Source: JAJCYL01 sp965206015 (GTDB lineage Bacteria; Bacteroidota; Bacteroidia; Cytophagales; Cyclobacteriaceae). From it: a stretch of 31,091 nt of DNA. Below are positions 8,728 to 21,083 of this stretch, in pieces (within the stretch, counting starts at the first letter, position 1; every line of letters begins with the position of its first letter). The position numbers and the translations under genes are program-made. Below the pieces are notes generated by a model that ran no database searches, had not been told where the DNA came from, and worked only from the letters and a program-made list of their open reading frames with translations. The DNA lies in the NCBI GenBank assembly GCA_965206015.1, contig CBDBIW010000009.1, positions 1 to 31,091 on the forward strand. Direction: 5' to 3'.

Positions 8728-10290
8728 GTGATATTATGATTGAGTAGATGGGTGTTTTCAACTAATCACAAGGATATTGGAACACTGTATTTATTATTAG
8801 GGAGTTTTGCAGGTCTGATTGGGACTGCATTTAGTGTGTTAATTAGGTTAGAGTTATCTGGACCAGGGTCAATGTTAGGGGATGACCACTTATATAATGT
8901 AATTGTAACGGCTCATGCTTTTGTTATGATCTTTTTTGTAGTTATGCCTGTAATGATAGGAGGTTTTGGTAATTGGTTTGTGCCTTTATATATTGGGGCA
9001 CCAGATATGGCCTTTCCTAGATTAAACAATCTGAGTTTTTGACTGTTACCTCCTGCTTTCACTTTATTATTCGTTTCTGCTTTGGTCGAGCAAGGAGCTG
9101 GGACAGGATGGACCGTCTATCCCCCTTTATCAGGCGTGACGGCGCATTCGGGAGGTTCGGTGGATTTAGTAATATTCAGTTTACATTTAGCAGGTATTTC
9201 TTCGATATTAGGGGCTCTTAATTTTATAACTACCATAATCAATATGAGAGCGTCAGGTATGACCATAGAGAGAATGCCCTTATTTGTTTGATCAATTTTA
9301 GTGACGGCTATTTTATTATTACTCTCCTTACCTGTATTAGCTGGTGTAATTACGATGTTATTAACAGATAGAAATTTTAACACTGCTTTTTTTGATCCAG
9401 GGGGAGGTGGCGACCCGATTTTATATCAACATTTATTTTGGTTTTTTGGGCATCCTGAGGTTTATGTCTTAATTTTGCCCGGATTTGGGATCATTTCGCA
9501 AATAATACCGACGTTTGCAGCTAAAAAACTTATATTTGGATATCTTGGAATGGTATATGCTATGGTATCAATTGGGGTTTTAGGTTTTATAGTCTGAGCG
9601 CATCATATGTTTACAGTGGGAATGGACGTGGACACTAGAGCTTATTTTACGGCAGCAACCATGATAATCGCGGTGCCAACTGGAATCAAGATTTTTAGTT
9701 GAATAGCCACTATGTTTGGAGGGGCTTTAAGATTAGATACCCCCATGCTTTGGGCCATCGGATTTGTGTTTTTATTTACTATGGGAGGTTTAACTGGAAT
9801 CGTATTAGCAAATAGTGCTTTAGATGTCGTCTTACATGACACTTATTATGTCGTCGCTCATTTTCATTATGTGTTGTCTATGGGGGCCATCTTTGCCATA
9901 TTTGGGGGGTTTTATTATTGATTTGGTAAAATGACGGGTTATTTTTATAATGAGGTTTATGGTAAAGTCCATTTTTGATTAATGTTTCTTGGGGTTAATT
10001 TAACATTTTTTCCTCAGCATTTTTTAGGACTTGCGGGTTTACCTAGACGGTCTTCTGATTTTCAGGATAGTTTTGCCGGATGAAATCAAATCAGTTCGTT
10101 CGGGTCTGTCATGTCGATTCTGGGGTTAATTTTCTTTATCTATATAGTATGGGATGCTTATTATCAAGAAATTCATTTTGTGGGATGAGTAGAAGATAAT
10201 CACGGGTCTTATTCGTTAGAGTGAGGACTAGTTTCTCCTCCCTTTGTACATACTTATAGTGAATTAGCCGCTTTTGTCACCCAGGAATAG
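8728..10290 (+). CDS. cox1: Cytochrome c oxidase subunit I
   Basis: This is the catalytic subunit of complex IV, carrying haem a, haem a3 and CuB. The 520-residue protein has the haem a ligands His63 (TAHAFVM) and His380, the CuB ligands His242 (GHPEVY) and His292-293 (AHHMFT), and the haem a3 ligand His378 (VAHFHYV). Numbering is two above the bovine protein. The start is GTG 8728, giving VILWLSRWVFSTNHKDIG, the usual early-animal N terminus; TTG 8740 is a shorter alternative, and a nearby ATG at 8736 is out of frame. TGA codes for several conserved Trp (AWAHHM, YYWFGK). There is no intron. The C terminus (SLEWGLVSPPFVHTY) is long. nad5 begins at the next base. Confidence 0.98.
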
Positions 10291-12129
10291 ATGTATATAT
10301 TAGTATTATTTATGCCTTTATTAAGTGCAATAGTATCTGGATTATTTGGAAGACAAATCGGTCTACATGGGACAGGTCTATTAACGTCAGGTGGTATGAC
10401 TCTTAGTTTTCTTGTCTCTTGTTGTATTTTTTATGAGACCATTTTTAACTCTTCCGTAACTTATATCAAGTTATTCAAATGGTTTGATTCCGAGTTGTTA
10501 ACTACTTATTTTGGGTTACAATTTGATAGTTTAACTTCGATTCTGTTGGTAGTAATAACGAGTATATCGGTCTTAGTTCATCTTTATTCAACTGGGTATA
10601 TGTCGTCGGATCCTCATCTCCCCCGATTTATGTCTTATTTATCGCTCTTTACTTTTTTAATGACGGTATTAGTTACAAGTGATAATTATGTTCAGTTATT
10701 TATAGGTTGAGAAGGAGTGGGCTTATGTTCTTATCTTTTAATTAATTTTTGGTTTACAAGGATAAAAGCTAATAAGGCGGCCATGAAGGCTATGTTCCTC
10801 AATCGAGTGGGGGATATAGGGCTAGTTTTGGCTATGATCCATATTATTGAAGAGTTTGGTGGGTTAGAGTATTCGACTGTTGGGGGTGTTTTGAGTCAGC
10901 CTGGTTCGATTAATAAAGAAGGTCTTCCTCTAATTTGTTTATTCTTATTTTTCGGGGCAGTTGGTAAATCGGCTCAATTAGGTTTACATACTTGATTACC
11001 AGATGCGATGGAAGGCCCCACGCCGGTATCTGCCTTAATCCATGCGGCGACAATGGTAACTGCTGGAGTATTTTTAATAATAAGATCCGCCCCTTTTTTG
11101 GAGGGCTCTCCTTTAGCTTTAACGATAATAACGATCGTGGGCGCTTTAACCGCTATGTTTTCGGCTACTGTGGGGATAGTTCAAAATGATTTGAAAAAAG
11201 TAATTGCTTATTCGACTTGTAGTCAATTAGGTTATATGGTAATGATATGTGGTTTATCCTGTTATTCTGTTAGTTTATTTCATTTGGGTAATCATGCTTT
11301 TTTTAAGGCTTTATTGTTTTTAAGTGCTGGCTCTGTTATACACGCCGTTAGTGATGAGCAGGATCTGCGGAAAATGGGGGGGCTGATTCAAGGTCTTCCT
11401 TTTTCTTATGTTATGATTTTAATCGGGTCTTTCTCCTTAATCGGTTTTCCTTATTTAACAGGTTTTTATTCAAAAGATTTGATATTGGAGTTAGGATATG
11501 ATAAGTATTGTATCGTTTTTGCTTATTGATTGGGGAGTTTTTCTGTCTTATTAACTGCGTTTTATTCCATAAGGTTAATTTATTTAACATTTCTGACTAA
11601 TCCAAATTCGAAAAAGGAAGTATTTATAAAAGTGCATGAGTCAAATGGAAACATAATTTACACTTTACTTTTATTGGCCTTTGGAAGTGTATTTGTGGGC
11701 TATTTTGGAAAAGAGTTGATATTATCCAATCTGATTGATCCAATAATCACGAAGGACGTGAAAATGGCGCCTTTATTCTTCAGTGGAGGAGGGGCCTTAT
11801 TTGCTTTTGTAGGATATGATCGCGGCTGAGTTTATAGGTGAGGGGGGTCTTGAAATTATGTGGTTTATACTTTTATAAATTCGGGTTGACAGTGTAATTA
11901 TGTTATTAATCATTTTGTGATTTTTACTTTGTTGAATTTTGGGCATTTGGTTACTTATCGGGTGATTGATCGGGGATTATTAGAAATCCTGGGCCCTAAG
12001 GGTATATACAGTCTCTTTATCCGATTGACTCAAAATATCAGTAATTGACAATCTGGGATGGTGTTTAATTATGTTTTAATAACGGTCATCTTTTCGGGTT
12101 TATTTCTTGTCTTTTCCCAAGGCCCATAA
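10291..12129 (+). CDS. nad5: NADH dehydrogenase subunit 5
   Basis: This is the large antiporter-like proton-pumping subunit of complex I. The 612-residue protein has the family blocks LFIGWEGVGLCSYLLI, HTWLPDAMEGPTPVSALIH with its functional Lys/His helix, and IAYSTCSQLGYM. It ends in GLLEILGPKG followed by a last helix. It starts at the base after the cox1 stop (TAG-ATG), so both are probably on one message. The frame is continuous from 10291 to TAA 12127 only with TGA as Trp (for example LFIGWEG, HTWLPD). Confidence 0.97.
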
Positions 12130-12360
12130 AATGTCTCTTCTAATTATCGGTATTGGTATGGCCTTAATTGGTCGTTAAATAGGTACGGGAAGGCATTTTC
12201 TTTGGCCACAAGTATTTCCTCAAGTTCTGTCCGATCTCCCCCCATCTTCCTCTGATAAGTTTTGAGAGATGAGTTTCTCGAAGTCGAAAATAGATTTCTT
12301 CTTTTCCATTTAAGATAGGCCTTGATTGGGGGGACGAGATGGTCTACTTGAATTATTTAA

Positions 12361-13725
12361 ATGCCAGGAATATTACCTGAATTATTATTAAGTTTGGCTG
12401 TCTTAATTTTAGTAGTTTATGGTTTAAGGAGATGGATATTAAAAGTGACAATTATGATGTTAATTATCGGAGTTTGACTTCGTTGTTGGGGAAAGGAAGA
12501 AGGGGCGTCTATGGGGGATTATGGGTGATTATTAACCAGTAGTTGAGTCGACATATCGAAGGTGATGCTTGTAATTGCTTGCTTCTCCTTATTATTAGGA
12601 TATAGTTATACCAATCAAGATAGGGAGGAAGGCGATTCTTGTATTTTGTTGGTGTTCATGGTATTGTTCGGGTCTTTCCTCTTGGTTTCTTCGGTTAATT
12701 TGGTTGGGATATATTTAGCTTTAGAGTTACAAACTTTCATACTTTTTATTTTAGTGGCAAAAACAAATAGTGCCTATGGGACAGAAGCGGGATTAAAGTA
12801 TTTGGTTTTAGGGGCGGTTTCTTCTGGGTTATTTTTATTCGGTGGTGCTTTATTATACGGGGTATCTGGTGATACGAGCGTTCAAGTGATTAATTCAGTA
12901 TTAATGGGGGATGTGGGTAAAACTTTTATGACCATCTCTTTCTTATTTAAATTATCTGCGTCCCCTTTTCATATGTGAGCCCCGGATGTGTATGAGGGCG
13001 CCCCTACCCTAACTACAGCTTTATTGGTTTTAATCCCCAAAATCGGAGTCTATACAGTTTTAGTACAAGTGGGTTTAGTAAGGAATGTGGTACTTTTTTG
13101 TGGGGGGATCTCCATCATTTATGGAGCAGTGGGGGCTTTAAATCAAACGAAAATCAAGCGTTTATTGGCTTACAGTGGAATAGGACATATGGGGTTTATT
13201 CTTTTAGGGGTTGGAATCGGGTCTTTTGAAAGTCTTCAGGCAAGTTTAATCTACATGATCCTCTATATGGTCATGTCCGTGTGTGTGTTTTCGGTGCTTT
13301 TATCTTTACAATTAACGAGGGTGATTATAATGGATGTTAGTAGTTTATCTAGATATAATTTTCTAATCGCTTTTACCTTAGGTTTAACTGTCTTCTCTAC
13401 GGCGGGGATTCCGCCTTTAGCTGGCTTTTTAGGCAAATGGTGAGTATTATTATCGGGTATGTCCAGTGGCTATTTTCTAATTTGTATGGCCGTCGTCATC
13501 GCTTCCGTAATCGCTGGTGTTTATTATGTGAGGATTGTTCAAATAATCTATTTTACAAACTCTTTTTTGGGAACTTGGCCAAAAGTTATCCATCGATTCG
13601 AGGTCCTCCCATTTCGTAAGTCCATACCTTTGGGGGCTGCGATTTTTCTCCTTATGTTTTTAATGATGTCCCCTAATTGAATGTTACAGATGGCTCATGA
13701 TGCTACCATAAGTTTCTATATCTAA
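12361..13725 (+). CDS. nad2: NADH dehydrogenase subunit 2
   Basis: This is an antiporter-like subunit of complex I. The 454-residue protein shows KLSASPFHMWAPDVYEGAP, KRLLAYSGIGHMGF and STAGIPPLAGFLGKW, typical of nad2. ATG 12361 follows a 231-base spacer after nad5. TGA codes Trp at PFHMWAP, GKWW and near the end, so the frame closes at TAA 13723. The nad2 length is usual for sponges and cnidarians. Confidence 0.96.
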
Positions 13726-14096
13726 GTTATTCAGTCTTCTGTCTTCTTCCCGCAGCAGGTATTTATCTCCTATGAATTGGTTTTGGCTGAGATTGTGGTA
13801 ATAATTTTATAGGCCTCTATTTCGTCTGTGATGGGGCTTTTCCCCCGGGTTCGTATGTTATGGGAGAATCGGGTCCGATGTGATTTTGGTTGATGGATAC
13901 TGATGACTCATTATTAATCGGTTCTGTCTTATCAAGGTTTGACGATTCGGCTATTTTTCTTCTTGATTATCCGGTTGGTATTTCTCTGATGGGTTATTTC
14001 TTCTTCGATGATTATCATTTATTCTACTTGATTGAGAGACTTATTTTTCTTGACTGATTTGGCTTCCTCTTTCTGTATGAAGGATTTGGCCAAGTG
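13726..14096. other. Spacer between nad2 and trnL(uag)
   Basis: I see no open frame of interest and no extra tRNA in these 371 bases. The text is T- and G-rich with repeated TTCTTCT-type runs. Confidence 0.5.
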
Positions 14097-14169
14097 GGGG
14101 ATATGGTGAAAGGGTAAACACGTTTGATTTAGGATCAGGTTTTTGTAGGTTCAAGTCCTACTATCCTTA
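14097..14169 (+). tRNA. trnL1: tRNA-Leu(uag)
   Basis: The acceptor GGGGATA/TATCCTT pairs with two GU. The D stem is GTG/CAC, the anticodon loop TTTAGGA gives UAG for CUN codons, and the T arm GTAGG-TTCAAGT-CCTAC is perfect. The variable region is only five T, without the long arm of bacterial Leu tRNAs. No trnL(uaa) was found although UUA is the commonest Leu codon here. Confidence 0.9.
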
Positions 14170-15866
14170 AAACAGGTTCTATGTTCTAGGGGGTGATTCT
14201 TCGGTCATGGGGAGAGATGGGGGTAATCTCAAGAATGGGGGTATTTCCTCTGCTTCATGTTACCAGATATGTGGGATGGTGTTTCCCTATCTATTAGCTC
14301 TAAGAATAGGGGGCATCACGATATGGGGTATTGTCTCTTTTATTGTATTCTTTATGAGGTGGAATTGGTGACTGATACGATAAGACTTTTCTATCCCAAT
14401 AGACGTTAGTAGATAACCTGGTGGTGGTCATTATAAGGGCCTCTTATCTCTTGTCTTATCCCTATCTGATTAGTTAAATTAGAAGGCCCTTGTCATTTCA
14501 GGAGGTGATTTAGGGGGTCAGCAACTTATTTACGGGAGACGATTATCTCTGCTACCAAATTAGATTCAGGGGCGATCCTGATTTAGACAAGACGGATTCA
14601 TATACTTATAAGGTTTCTGGTATTTGGACTGGAAGGCGCCTCATCTGTTTCTGATGTGATTTGGTGGTCTCCCATATTTTATCCTTAAATTATAATCCAA
14701 TAATGGTTATGATTCTCATCCTTATTTATTGCCCATAGTCGCCTAATAGGATCACCCAATCAGTCTTTATAAAAGGGATTTTCTGGCTACCAAAGGAAAT
14801 GATAATCTAGGAGCAGGTGGCCGCTATGGTTTTTCTTTGGCCAAGAGGATGAGATAGGGAAAGGTTATCATTGTTATAATTGATGAGGTTGTTTTGGCTC
14901 CTCATGTGTATTTTATGGTATGGGGATAGAGAACGTATCTTCTAATTTGAAGGTGTTTTTACCTAACGGATTTATTGGTTATCTGTCTAGATTCGTATTC
15001 TGGTTCCCATTTTACTTGAAGGTTATCTTCGCCCTCGATCTCCATGGATGAAAGCCGCTCTCAGTTAAATAAGTGGTTAAAATAGGAGGTAAATTAACTG
15101 AAGAACCTGAAGATAAGAATCTACAAATGGAAGAGGGGGTTAATATAAGACTAATTTGTGGGGGTCTTAACATCCTAGTCGGGTAATATGGTATTCTCAA
15201 ATGTGGATTTATTGGCTTTTAATTGGCTGATTCCTTCTTCGTTGGATCCCCCTGGGTGGGATGGATGTGAAATGTTGTCTATTTAAAGTAGTTTCTTAGG
15301 GGGATGTATTTGGTGGCAAGGTGTAGGGCATAATCATCTGGTTTTCTGGCCAGAAGTAGACTTATTAGGGGTGATTAATAGATCCAAATCTTGGATGAAT
15401 TGGGAAAATAGCCCTTATCTTCGAATGAGGTAGTGACGTGTACACTCTCTTTTTTCTTATTCGATACCAAAATTGATGGCGGGTGATGTACGGGTTTGAC
15501 CCGGGATGTGATCCTCTCACTTATATTTCGGCAAGGGGGGGATAAGAATTTCTCCAAGAAGGTTATACGGTGTATGGTCTTATAAATAGCCCTTATTCTT
15601 CTAATTTAGTCCCCTTGTCTTATCAAATTCATGGGTGATTATAAGGGTTATTCTAAGGTGATAAAGTCTATTATAAGGGTCTTCAAATTAAGGGCCATCG
15701 ATTGGATTATTTCTGGGGTCTGTTCTCTCTGATCTTCATTATGACTAGAAGTGATTGATTAGGTTACAAATGGCTAATTTTGGTCGATGATGGAGATGTC
15801 ATTGTCTTCCCTTGTCTTTCTTGTCTGATTAGATGATTGATTTGGTTTGGGTTTTGGCTATTTCCC
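14170..15866. other. 1.7 kb spacer before nad1, no recognised gene
   Basis: This is the longest gene-free stretch. Chance frames of about 60 codons exist on the minus strand but show no protein character. It holds a CTTATAAG palindrome at 14605, TTTTCTGGC words at 14779 and 15342, and several ATTATAAGGG and TCTTCTAATT words around 15577-15690. The last 30 bases are open in the nad1 frame. Confidence 0.6.
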
Positions 15867-16832
15867 ATGGATAGTGCCATGATGGTAGTTTTAATGAAAG
15901 TGCTCTGTATTTTGGGGCCTTTATTTGTTTCAATAGCTTATTTAACATTAGCCGAGAGAAAGGTTTTAGGGTATATTCAAGGTAGAAAAGGTCCCAATGT
16001 CATAGGTCGATACGGGGGATTACAACCTTTAGTGGATGGGTTCAAATTATTGACTAAAGAAATGATTCTTCCCAATCATGCCAACAGATATATCTATTTC
16101 TTCTCTCCTCTTCTCTCTTTAACTTTGGGGTTGATGGCTTGAGGGGCCATTCCGTATGGTGAGGGGGTGGTGTTGAGCGATATCGGTCTCGGTATTTTAT
16201 ATTTATTGGCGGTTTCTTCAATTAGTGTTTATGCGGTATTAATGTCGGGCTGATCGAGTAATTCCAAATATGCTTTTTTAGGGGGGATAAGAGGGGCGGC
16301 TCAAATGATAAGTTATGAGGTGTCCATTGGGCTAATAATTATTTCTGTTGTTTTATTTGCGGGCGATTTTAATTTAATGGAGGTGGCCATCTCTCAAGAT
16401 AAAATGTGATATCTCCTACCCTTATTTCCAGCTACAATCATGTTTTTTGTGTCTGCCTTAGCCGAAACTAATAGAGTTCCATTTGATTTAACAGAGGGTG
16501 AGTCGGAGTTAGTCTCAGGGTTTAATGTGGAATATTCGAGTATGGCCTTTGCTTTATTGTTTTTAGCGGAGTATTGTCATATAATTTTAATGTCTGCTTT
16601 AGGGGTAATTTTATTTCTGGGGGGGGGCGTTAAAGTGCCTTTCCATGTGTTGGTTGGTAGTGGGGGATTTGGAATGAAAATGTCTTTTCTCCTTTTGCTA
16701 TTTATTTTTATAAGGGGGACTTATCCTCGAATCCGATATGATCAGTTAATGTATTTATTATGAAAATCTTATTTACCTTTGAGTTTGGGGTTGTTGGTGT
16801 TTGTTTCTGGGGGTTTAATCGGGTTCAAATAA
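15867..16832 (+). CDS. nad1: NADH dehydrogenase subunit 1
   Basis: This is the complex I subunit that forms the quinone-binding chamber with the matrix arm. The 321-residue product has LAERKVLGYIQGRKGPN, GLLQP-type DGFKLLTKE, and ALAETNRVPFDLTEGESELVSGFNVEY split by a short linker. It then has RGTYPRIRYDQLM and a last helix read through a TGA. ATG 15867 (MDSAMM) is chosen. The frame is open further upstream, to about 15837, with only non-ATG starts; ATGs at 15879 and 15882 are also possible. The stop is TAA at 16830-16832. Confidence 0.95.
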
Positions 16833-17593
16833 TACTCTGTGGGTTCCAATGGATTTTAAAGCCTTTCCACCCGCCTTTATCCAAATACAAACATGAATGT
16901 TTAGGACTTCCTCTCTGTTTTCATATCGTTTTCCATCCCCAATCGCCAAGTAATTGACTCTTAAAATGTATCTCCTCGTCTAATTAAGGCCTCTCTTCTC
17001 GATTACATAGGGGTTATTCGAGGAAGGGTGCAGGATGAGAGAAAGTCTTATTTCTTATCTAATTAATTGGTTTACTTGCCTTTTCAATCAGTCTCAAATA
17101 GATTATCTTGGTGAGATGTATGAAAATGATTGTTTGGGTTTTAACTGCCATAGAAAAGACTGATAATGGTTCTGGTGTGGTTTTCTTAAAATATAAGTTC
17201 GTCTATAATCGATAATATTCTTTACTTAAAGGCCACCTTGATATTTATAATTTAGAAGAGTATTTCATGTGGTTTTTAACAGCTTTCTTGGGTAAGACGG
17301 TAGGTTATCTCAGTAAGAGGTGTTTTGGCATGTTCTTTTGGATATGGCTCCCAAATTGGCTGATTTAAGTGCCCTTTTCTCTTCCCGGGTGGGGGAGGTG
17401 CCAGAAGACTGATTACCAATTAATTGGGTTTTCCCTTTGTGTCCGGTGATTTTCCTGCCGCACCACTCCAACATGTCTTCCTGTAATAAGGAAATGAGGG
17501 CGCCCTCGTGTAATTTACCTTTGTCTTATTTAATTAGAGGGTTGAATTTTCCATTGGGGAAATGGCCCTTTCTCTGCCGTAATCGGGGGCACT
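16833..17593. other. Spacer between nad1 and trnY
   Basis: These 761 bases carry no convincing frame or tRNA. A 65-codon standard-code frame across 16760-16957 is the out-of-frame continuation of the nad1 3' end. Confidence 0.55.
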
Positions 17594-17665
17594 AACAGGA
17601 TGCCAGAGGTGGGATGGAATCGGCTGTAAACCGAGAAGAGAAGAGTTCAACTCTCTTTCCTGTTA
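17594..17665 (+). tRNA. trnY: tRNA-Tyr(gua)
   Basis: The acceptor AACAGGA/TCCTGTT is perfect. The D stem is CCA/TGG, the anticodon loop CTGTAAA gives GUA on the stem TCGG/CCGA, and the T arm is AAGAG-TTCAACT-CTCTT. It precedes rnl by about 220 bases. Confidence 0.93.
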
Positions 17666-17889
17666 AATGTGGGTATTTGTGTCTGATTCGGTAGGAATAT
17701 AGTCGTTCTTAGCAGGTGATACAGGTTTTACCTAAATAAGGGGTAATTATCTTGGTTATTGATCGACAAAGTTGATGAAAATGGGTAGAAGAGATAGAGG
17801 ATGGGTGAATCATTATCTGATTATTTGTCGGTGTCTTATCCGTTATCTTGTCTTCTACAATTAAGGGGGATGGGATATGGAAGTATTTA

Positions 17890-20370
17890 ATTAATTAGTA
17901 TAAACAAGTAAATAAGGGATAGTTAGGAGGTTATAATGGGGCGTTATAGACGTAATCTTTGAGTAACCAGTCAGGTACCCCTACCATAAGGCTTTAAGTA
18001 ACTGAAGCATCTAAGTACTTAAGTGAGAAATCAAGCGAAATTATGTGAGTAGCGGCTAGCGAAAGGATAAGTCAGCCATTTTCTAGTATCGTAGAGGGTT
18101 ACAGGCCCGTGATAATGGCAAGTATTATATTCATAGCATCTGAATTTCTCTGTCGAAAGAGTACAATTATTGGAAGATAGGTATTACATATATCTAAATA
18201 TTTGAATTATAACATACCGATAGTGCATAAGTACTGTGAGGGAAAACATAAGATACCAAATTAATAATTGATAAAGGTAGATAGGAATCCATACTTTTTT
18301 GTGTATCCTGAAATTAGTTACTTACAAGCAGACAATATTTGTCGTACCTTTTGAATAATGGGTTCGTGAGAGAATTATTTGGCAAATTAAAATTAATAAA
18401 TAGAGATGTAGTGAAAACTAGTTGGCATAATGAAGCCTTAGTCAAATAGAGCCCGAAACCAAGTGATCTAGCCATGGGCAGTTTTAAGCCCTTTAATTGA
18501 GGGGATGTAGGAACGAACCGGTAATTGTGGTAAATATTTAGGAGGACCTGTGGTTAGGGGTTAAAAGCCAATCGAACTTGGAAATAGCTGGTTTTCTACG
18601 AAACTTATTTAAGTAGTGCGTCCTTAGTTATAATTTTGACAGGGTAAAGCACTGAATAGCAATATCTATAAGGTATTTTTTATCAAACTATGAAAGTGTC
18701 CAAATACAAAGGATAGACAGACAATGGGCGATAAGGTTCATTGTTGAAAAGGTAACAGCCTAGATCAGAAGTTAAGGTTATTAAAACATAATTAAGTGTT
18801 AAAGGAGGTTATTAAGTGTGATAATAAGTAAGTAGGCTTGGAGTCAGCCATCTTTGTAAGAGTACGTAGCAGCTCACTTAACGAATTGATAGGTTCTGAA
18901 AATCTGGGTGGTTGAAGTTAATAAAGTTACCAAAACTCTGTATATTTTATTATGGTAGTAGAACGTTCTGTAGTTTATTATTACGAAAGTATGTCTGAAG
19001 TGATAAGGCGAACATGAGTACAAAATATAATGTTATAATCGTTATTCATGGCCCAAGGTTACCAATTAAGAATTTGTGTCTATTGGGTAAGGCAGTCCTT
19101 AATCAAGTAAATTGAATTGGATAATGGGGTAAAATAATTTCTTTAAAAGATATTTTTCTGGTGGCTGTCCTAAAACTAACACAAGTGGGCATTAAGTGAT
19201 GGTATAATTTATCTTAAGGAACTTGGCAAAATGACTCTGTAAGTTAGCGATAAGGGGTGGTAATTATTTGGTTTTAAGTACGATAGGCTGATAATTAGTC
19301 TCATAAAATAGGGGGTGTCGACTGTTTACCAAAAACATAGCTTTCATGTGAGTTGTGGGCTTGTAGTATTGGAGGTGAGGCCTGCCCAATGGTGGTATCT
19401 AAATTTAAATGGTAAGATAAGTTATTTAATTAAGGGCCATTTAATGGCCGCGGTAACTCTGACCGTGATAATGTAGCGCAATAAATAGTCAATTAATTGT
19501 TGACATGGATGAATGGCGTAACGAATGCCCCACTGTCTCAAGATAAAAACCAGTGAAATTGAAATGGTAGTGAAGATGCTACAAACAAATTGTAAGACGA
19601 TAAGACCCCGTTGAGCTTTACTGGAGGCTTTCATTGGGTTTTTCAACATTAATGTTAAGATTATGTGGTAACACGTGTAAATAACACTCTTTCAATGTCA
19701 TCAAACTAAGGAATAGTTAATTCTGGAAGTGAAAGTTGGACAGTTTGGTTGGGGCGATCGCCTTCAAAATCGTAACGAAGGTGAACAAAGGTAAATAAAT
19801 AATATCAATACCAAGCCTGACAGTAAGGAGGACTTACAAGCTGACACAGTTTTAGTATCGAAGATTAGGCCTCTTTCTGCTGTGGGTTATAATGACCCGT
19901 TAGTTAAGAGTGTTTTTGCTAGCGAGTAACGAATACAAGTTACCAAGGGGATAACAGCGTAATTTCGTTTGAGAGTTCTTATTGATGGCGGAGTTTGCGA
20001 CCTCGATGTTGAATTGCGATGTCCTGGAGGTGCAGCCGCTTCCAAGGGTTGGACTGTTCGTCTATTTTTAATCGTACATGATTTGAGTTCAGATCGGCGT
20101 GAGCTAGGTCGGTTTTTATCTACAATTTTGATTGGAAACATAAGATAGAACTACACTTTAGTACGAAAGGATTGAGTGGGATAGATCCGCTGGTGAACCA
20201 ATTATTTAGGCTAAAAGTAATTGTTGGTTAGCTACGATAGTATTAATCAGAGGGTGTGAGCTCTAATTTTAATACCTGAAGGCATCTTAAGGTAGAAGTA
20301 AAGTATCCTTATCTGTTTCTTAAGATCGTTTGATAAGAAGACGTCGTTATAGGGTTGATGTTTCAATTGA
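17890..20370 (+). rRNA. rnl: Large subunit ribosomal RNA
   Basis: This is the RNA core of the large mitochondrial ribosomal subunit, including the peptidyl transferase centre. Landmarks in order: GAGTAGCGGCTAGCGAAAGG-like domain I text near 18046, GAAATAGCTGGTTTTC near 18580, and AAGACCCCGTTGAGCTTTAC at 19602. Domain V GGGGATAACAGCGTAAT follows at 19947, then GATGTCCTGGAGGTGCAG at 20018, the sarcin-ricin loop AGTACGAAAGGA at 20160, and a 3' end with AAGACGTCGTTATAGGG near 20338. Both ends are estimates, to within perhaps 30 bases. The size, about 2.5 kb, is near that of sponges. Frames on either strand here are shadows. Confidence 0.94.
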
Positions 20371-20700
20371 TTTTCTGGCATAAGATTCCTAAAATTAACC
20401 TACTAATTTATTGATACGGCCCCTATCTAGATAAGGGTGTTAGTCAGATGATCGGGCTGGGTTATTCTTATTTATCCTCTCTTATCTGTATGCCTTATGG
20501 GATAGATCAGTCTCATTTTGGTGTTAAAGTAGTCGGGTATGTACGGGTTTACCTTTTCTTCTTGGGCCGGGAATTGGAGTCGTTCTCATTTTCTAATTCA
20601 AAATCGGGCTTGACTTTTCTGTCTTTTATAGGGTGGGGGGGTCGAATAGATGACCGGATTAGTGACCTAATGCATTGATAGCTTAGGAAACGATAGTGCC
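20371..20700. other. Spacer between rnl and orf79
   Basis: A 76-codon frame at 20448-20678 has no recognisable feature and is probably chance. The stretch begins with a TTTTCTGGC word. Its last part (AATAGATGACC at about 20648) resembles the repeat that flanks orf139. Confidence 0.5.
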
Positions 20701-20940
20701 ATGTGGGCTGCATTAATGAAAGATACAGAAATTACTTTAATTGCCTTAAATGAGGCGGGGGACCTATATGGCTCTCAAGAAGTGGTATTAGGTTTAAATA
20801 TAGAGCTGATTAAGGCTATTTATGGGTTAAATTATTATGATTATTACTGATTAGCTACTACTGCGGTTATCGTTGTGCCGGATACTGCCACAGTACAGAT
20901 TAAAGAATTGAGCGCAATTATAAATCCGGCTGTTCTTTAA
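20701..20940 (+). CDS. orf79, short paralogue of orf149 and orf139
   Basis: This 79-residue frame starts ATG-TGG and ends TAA, with one TGA (Trp). It aligns without gaps to the first 74 residues of orf149, with 29 identities by eye. These include M-W at the start, D8, L13, N17, GDL at 20-22, G24, Q26, V29, GL at 31-32, EL at 35-36, K38, I40, GL at 42-43, DY at 47-48, VPDT at 59-62, V65, I67 and EL at 69-70. It lacks the C-terminal half of its relatives, so it is a naturally short form or a truncated copy. The product looks soluble and mildly acidic. No tRNA-like element lies directly before it. Its size is similar to nad4L, but it lacks the three membrane helices. Function unknown. Confidence 0.72.
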
Positions 20941-21011
20941 CTTTTTTCTGTCTTTTAATAAGAAAACTTGGCTTATATATAGAGACGTAGATAGGGGCCT
21001 AAATTATGTGA

Positions 21012-21083
21012 AGACTGGTAGCTTAAAGGTAAAGCATATTGCTCATAACAATAGAGAAGTTGGTTCGATTACAACTCGGTCTA
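21012..21083 (+). tRNA. trnM: tRNA-Met(cau)
   Basis: The acceptor AGACTGG/TCGGTCT pairs with GU pairs, and the D stem GCTT/AAGC is perfect. The anticodon stem TATTG/CAATA holds CTCATAA (CAU); the T stem has one mismatch. It is the only CAU tRNA found, so it presumably serves initiation and elongation; a modified Ile tRNA cannot be excluded. Confidence 0.88.

Noticed and set aside
9117..9383. Minus-strand frames inside cox1 and nad3
   Set aside because: They are antisense shadows of highly conserved genes.
20448..20678. 76-codon frame between rnl and orf79, considered as nad4L
   Set aside because: It lacks three membrane helices and any nad4L motif, and its codon use resembles spacer text.
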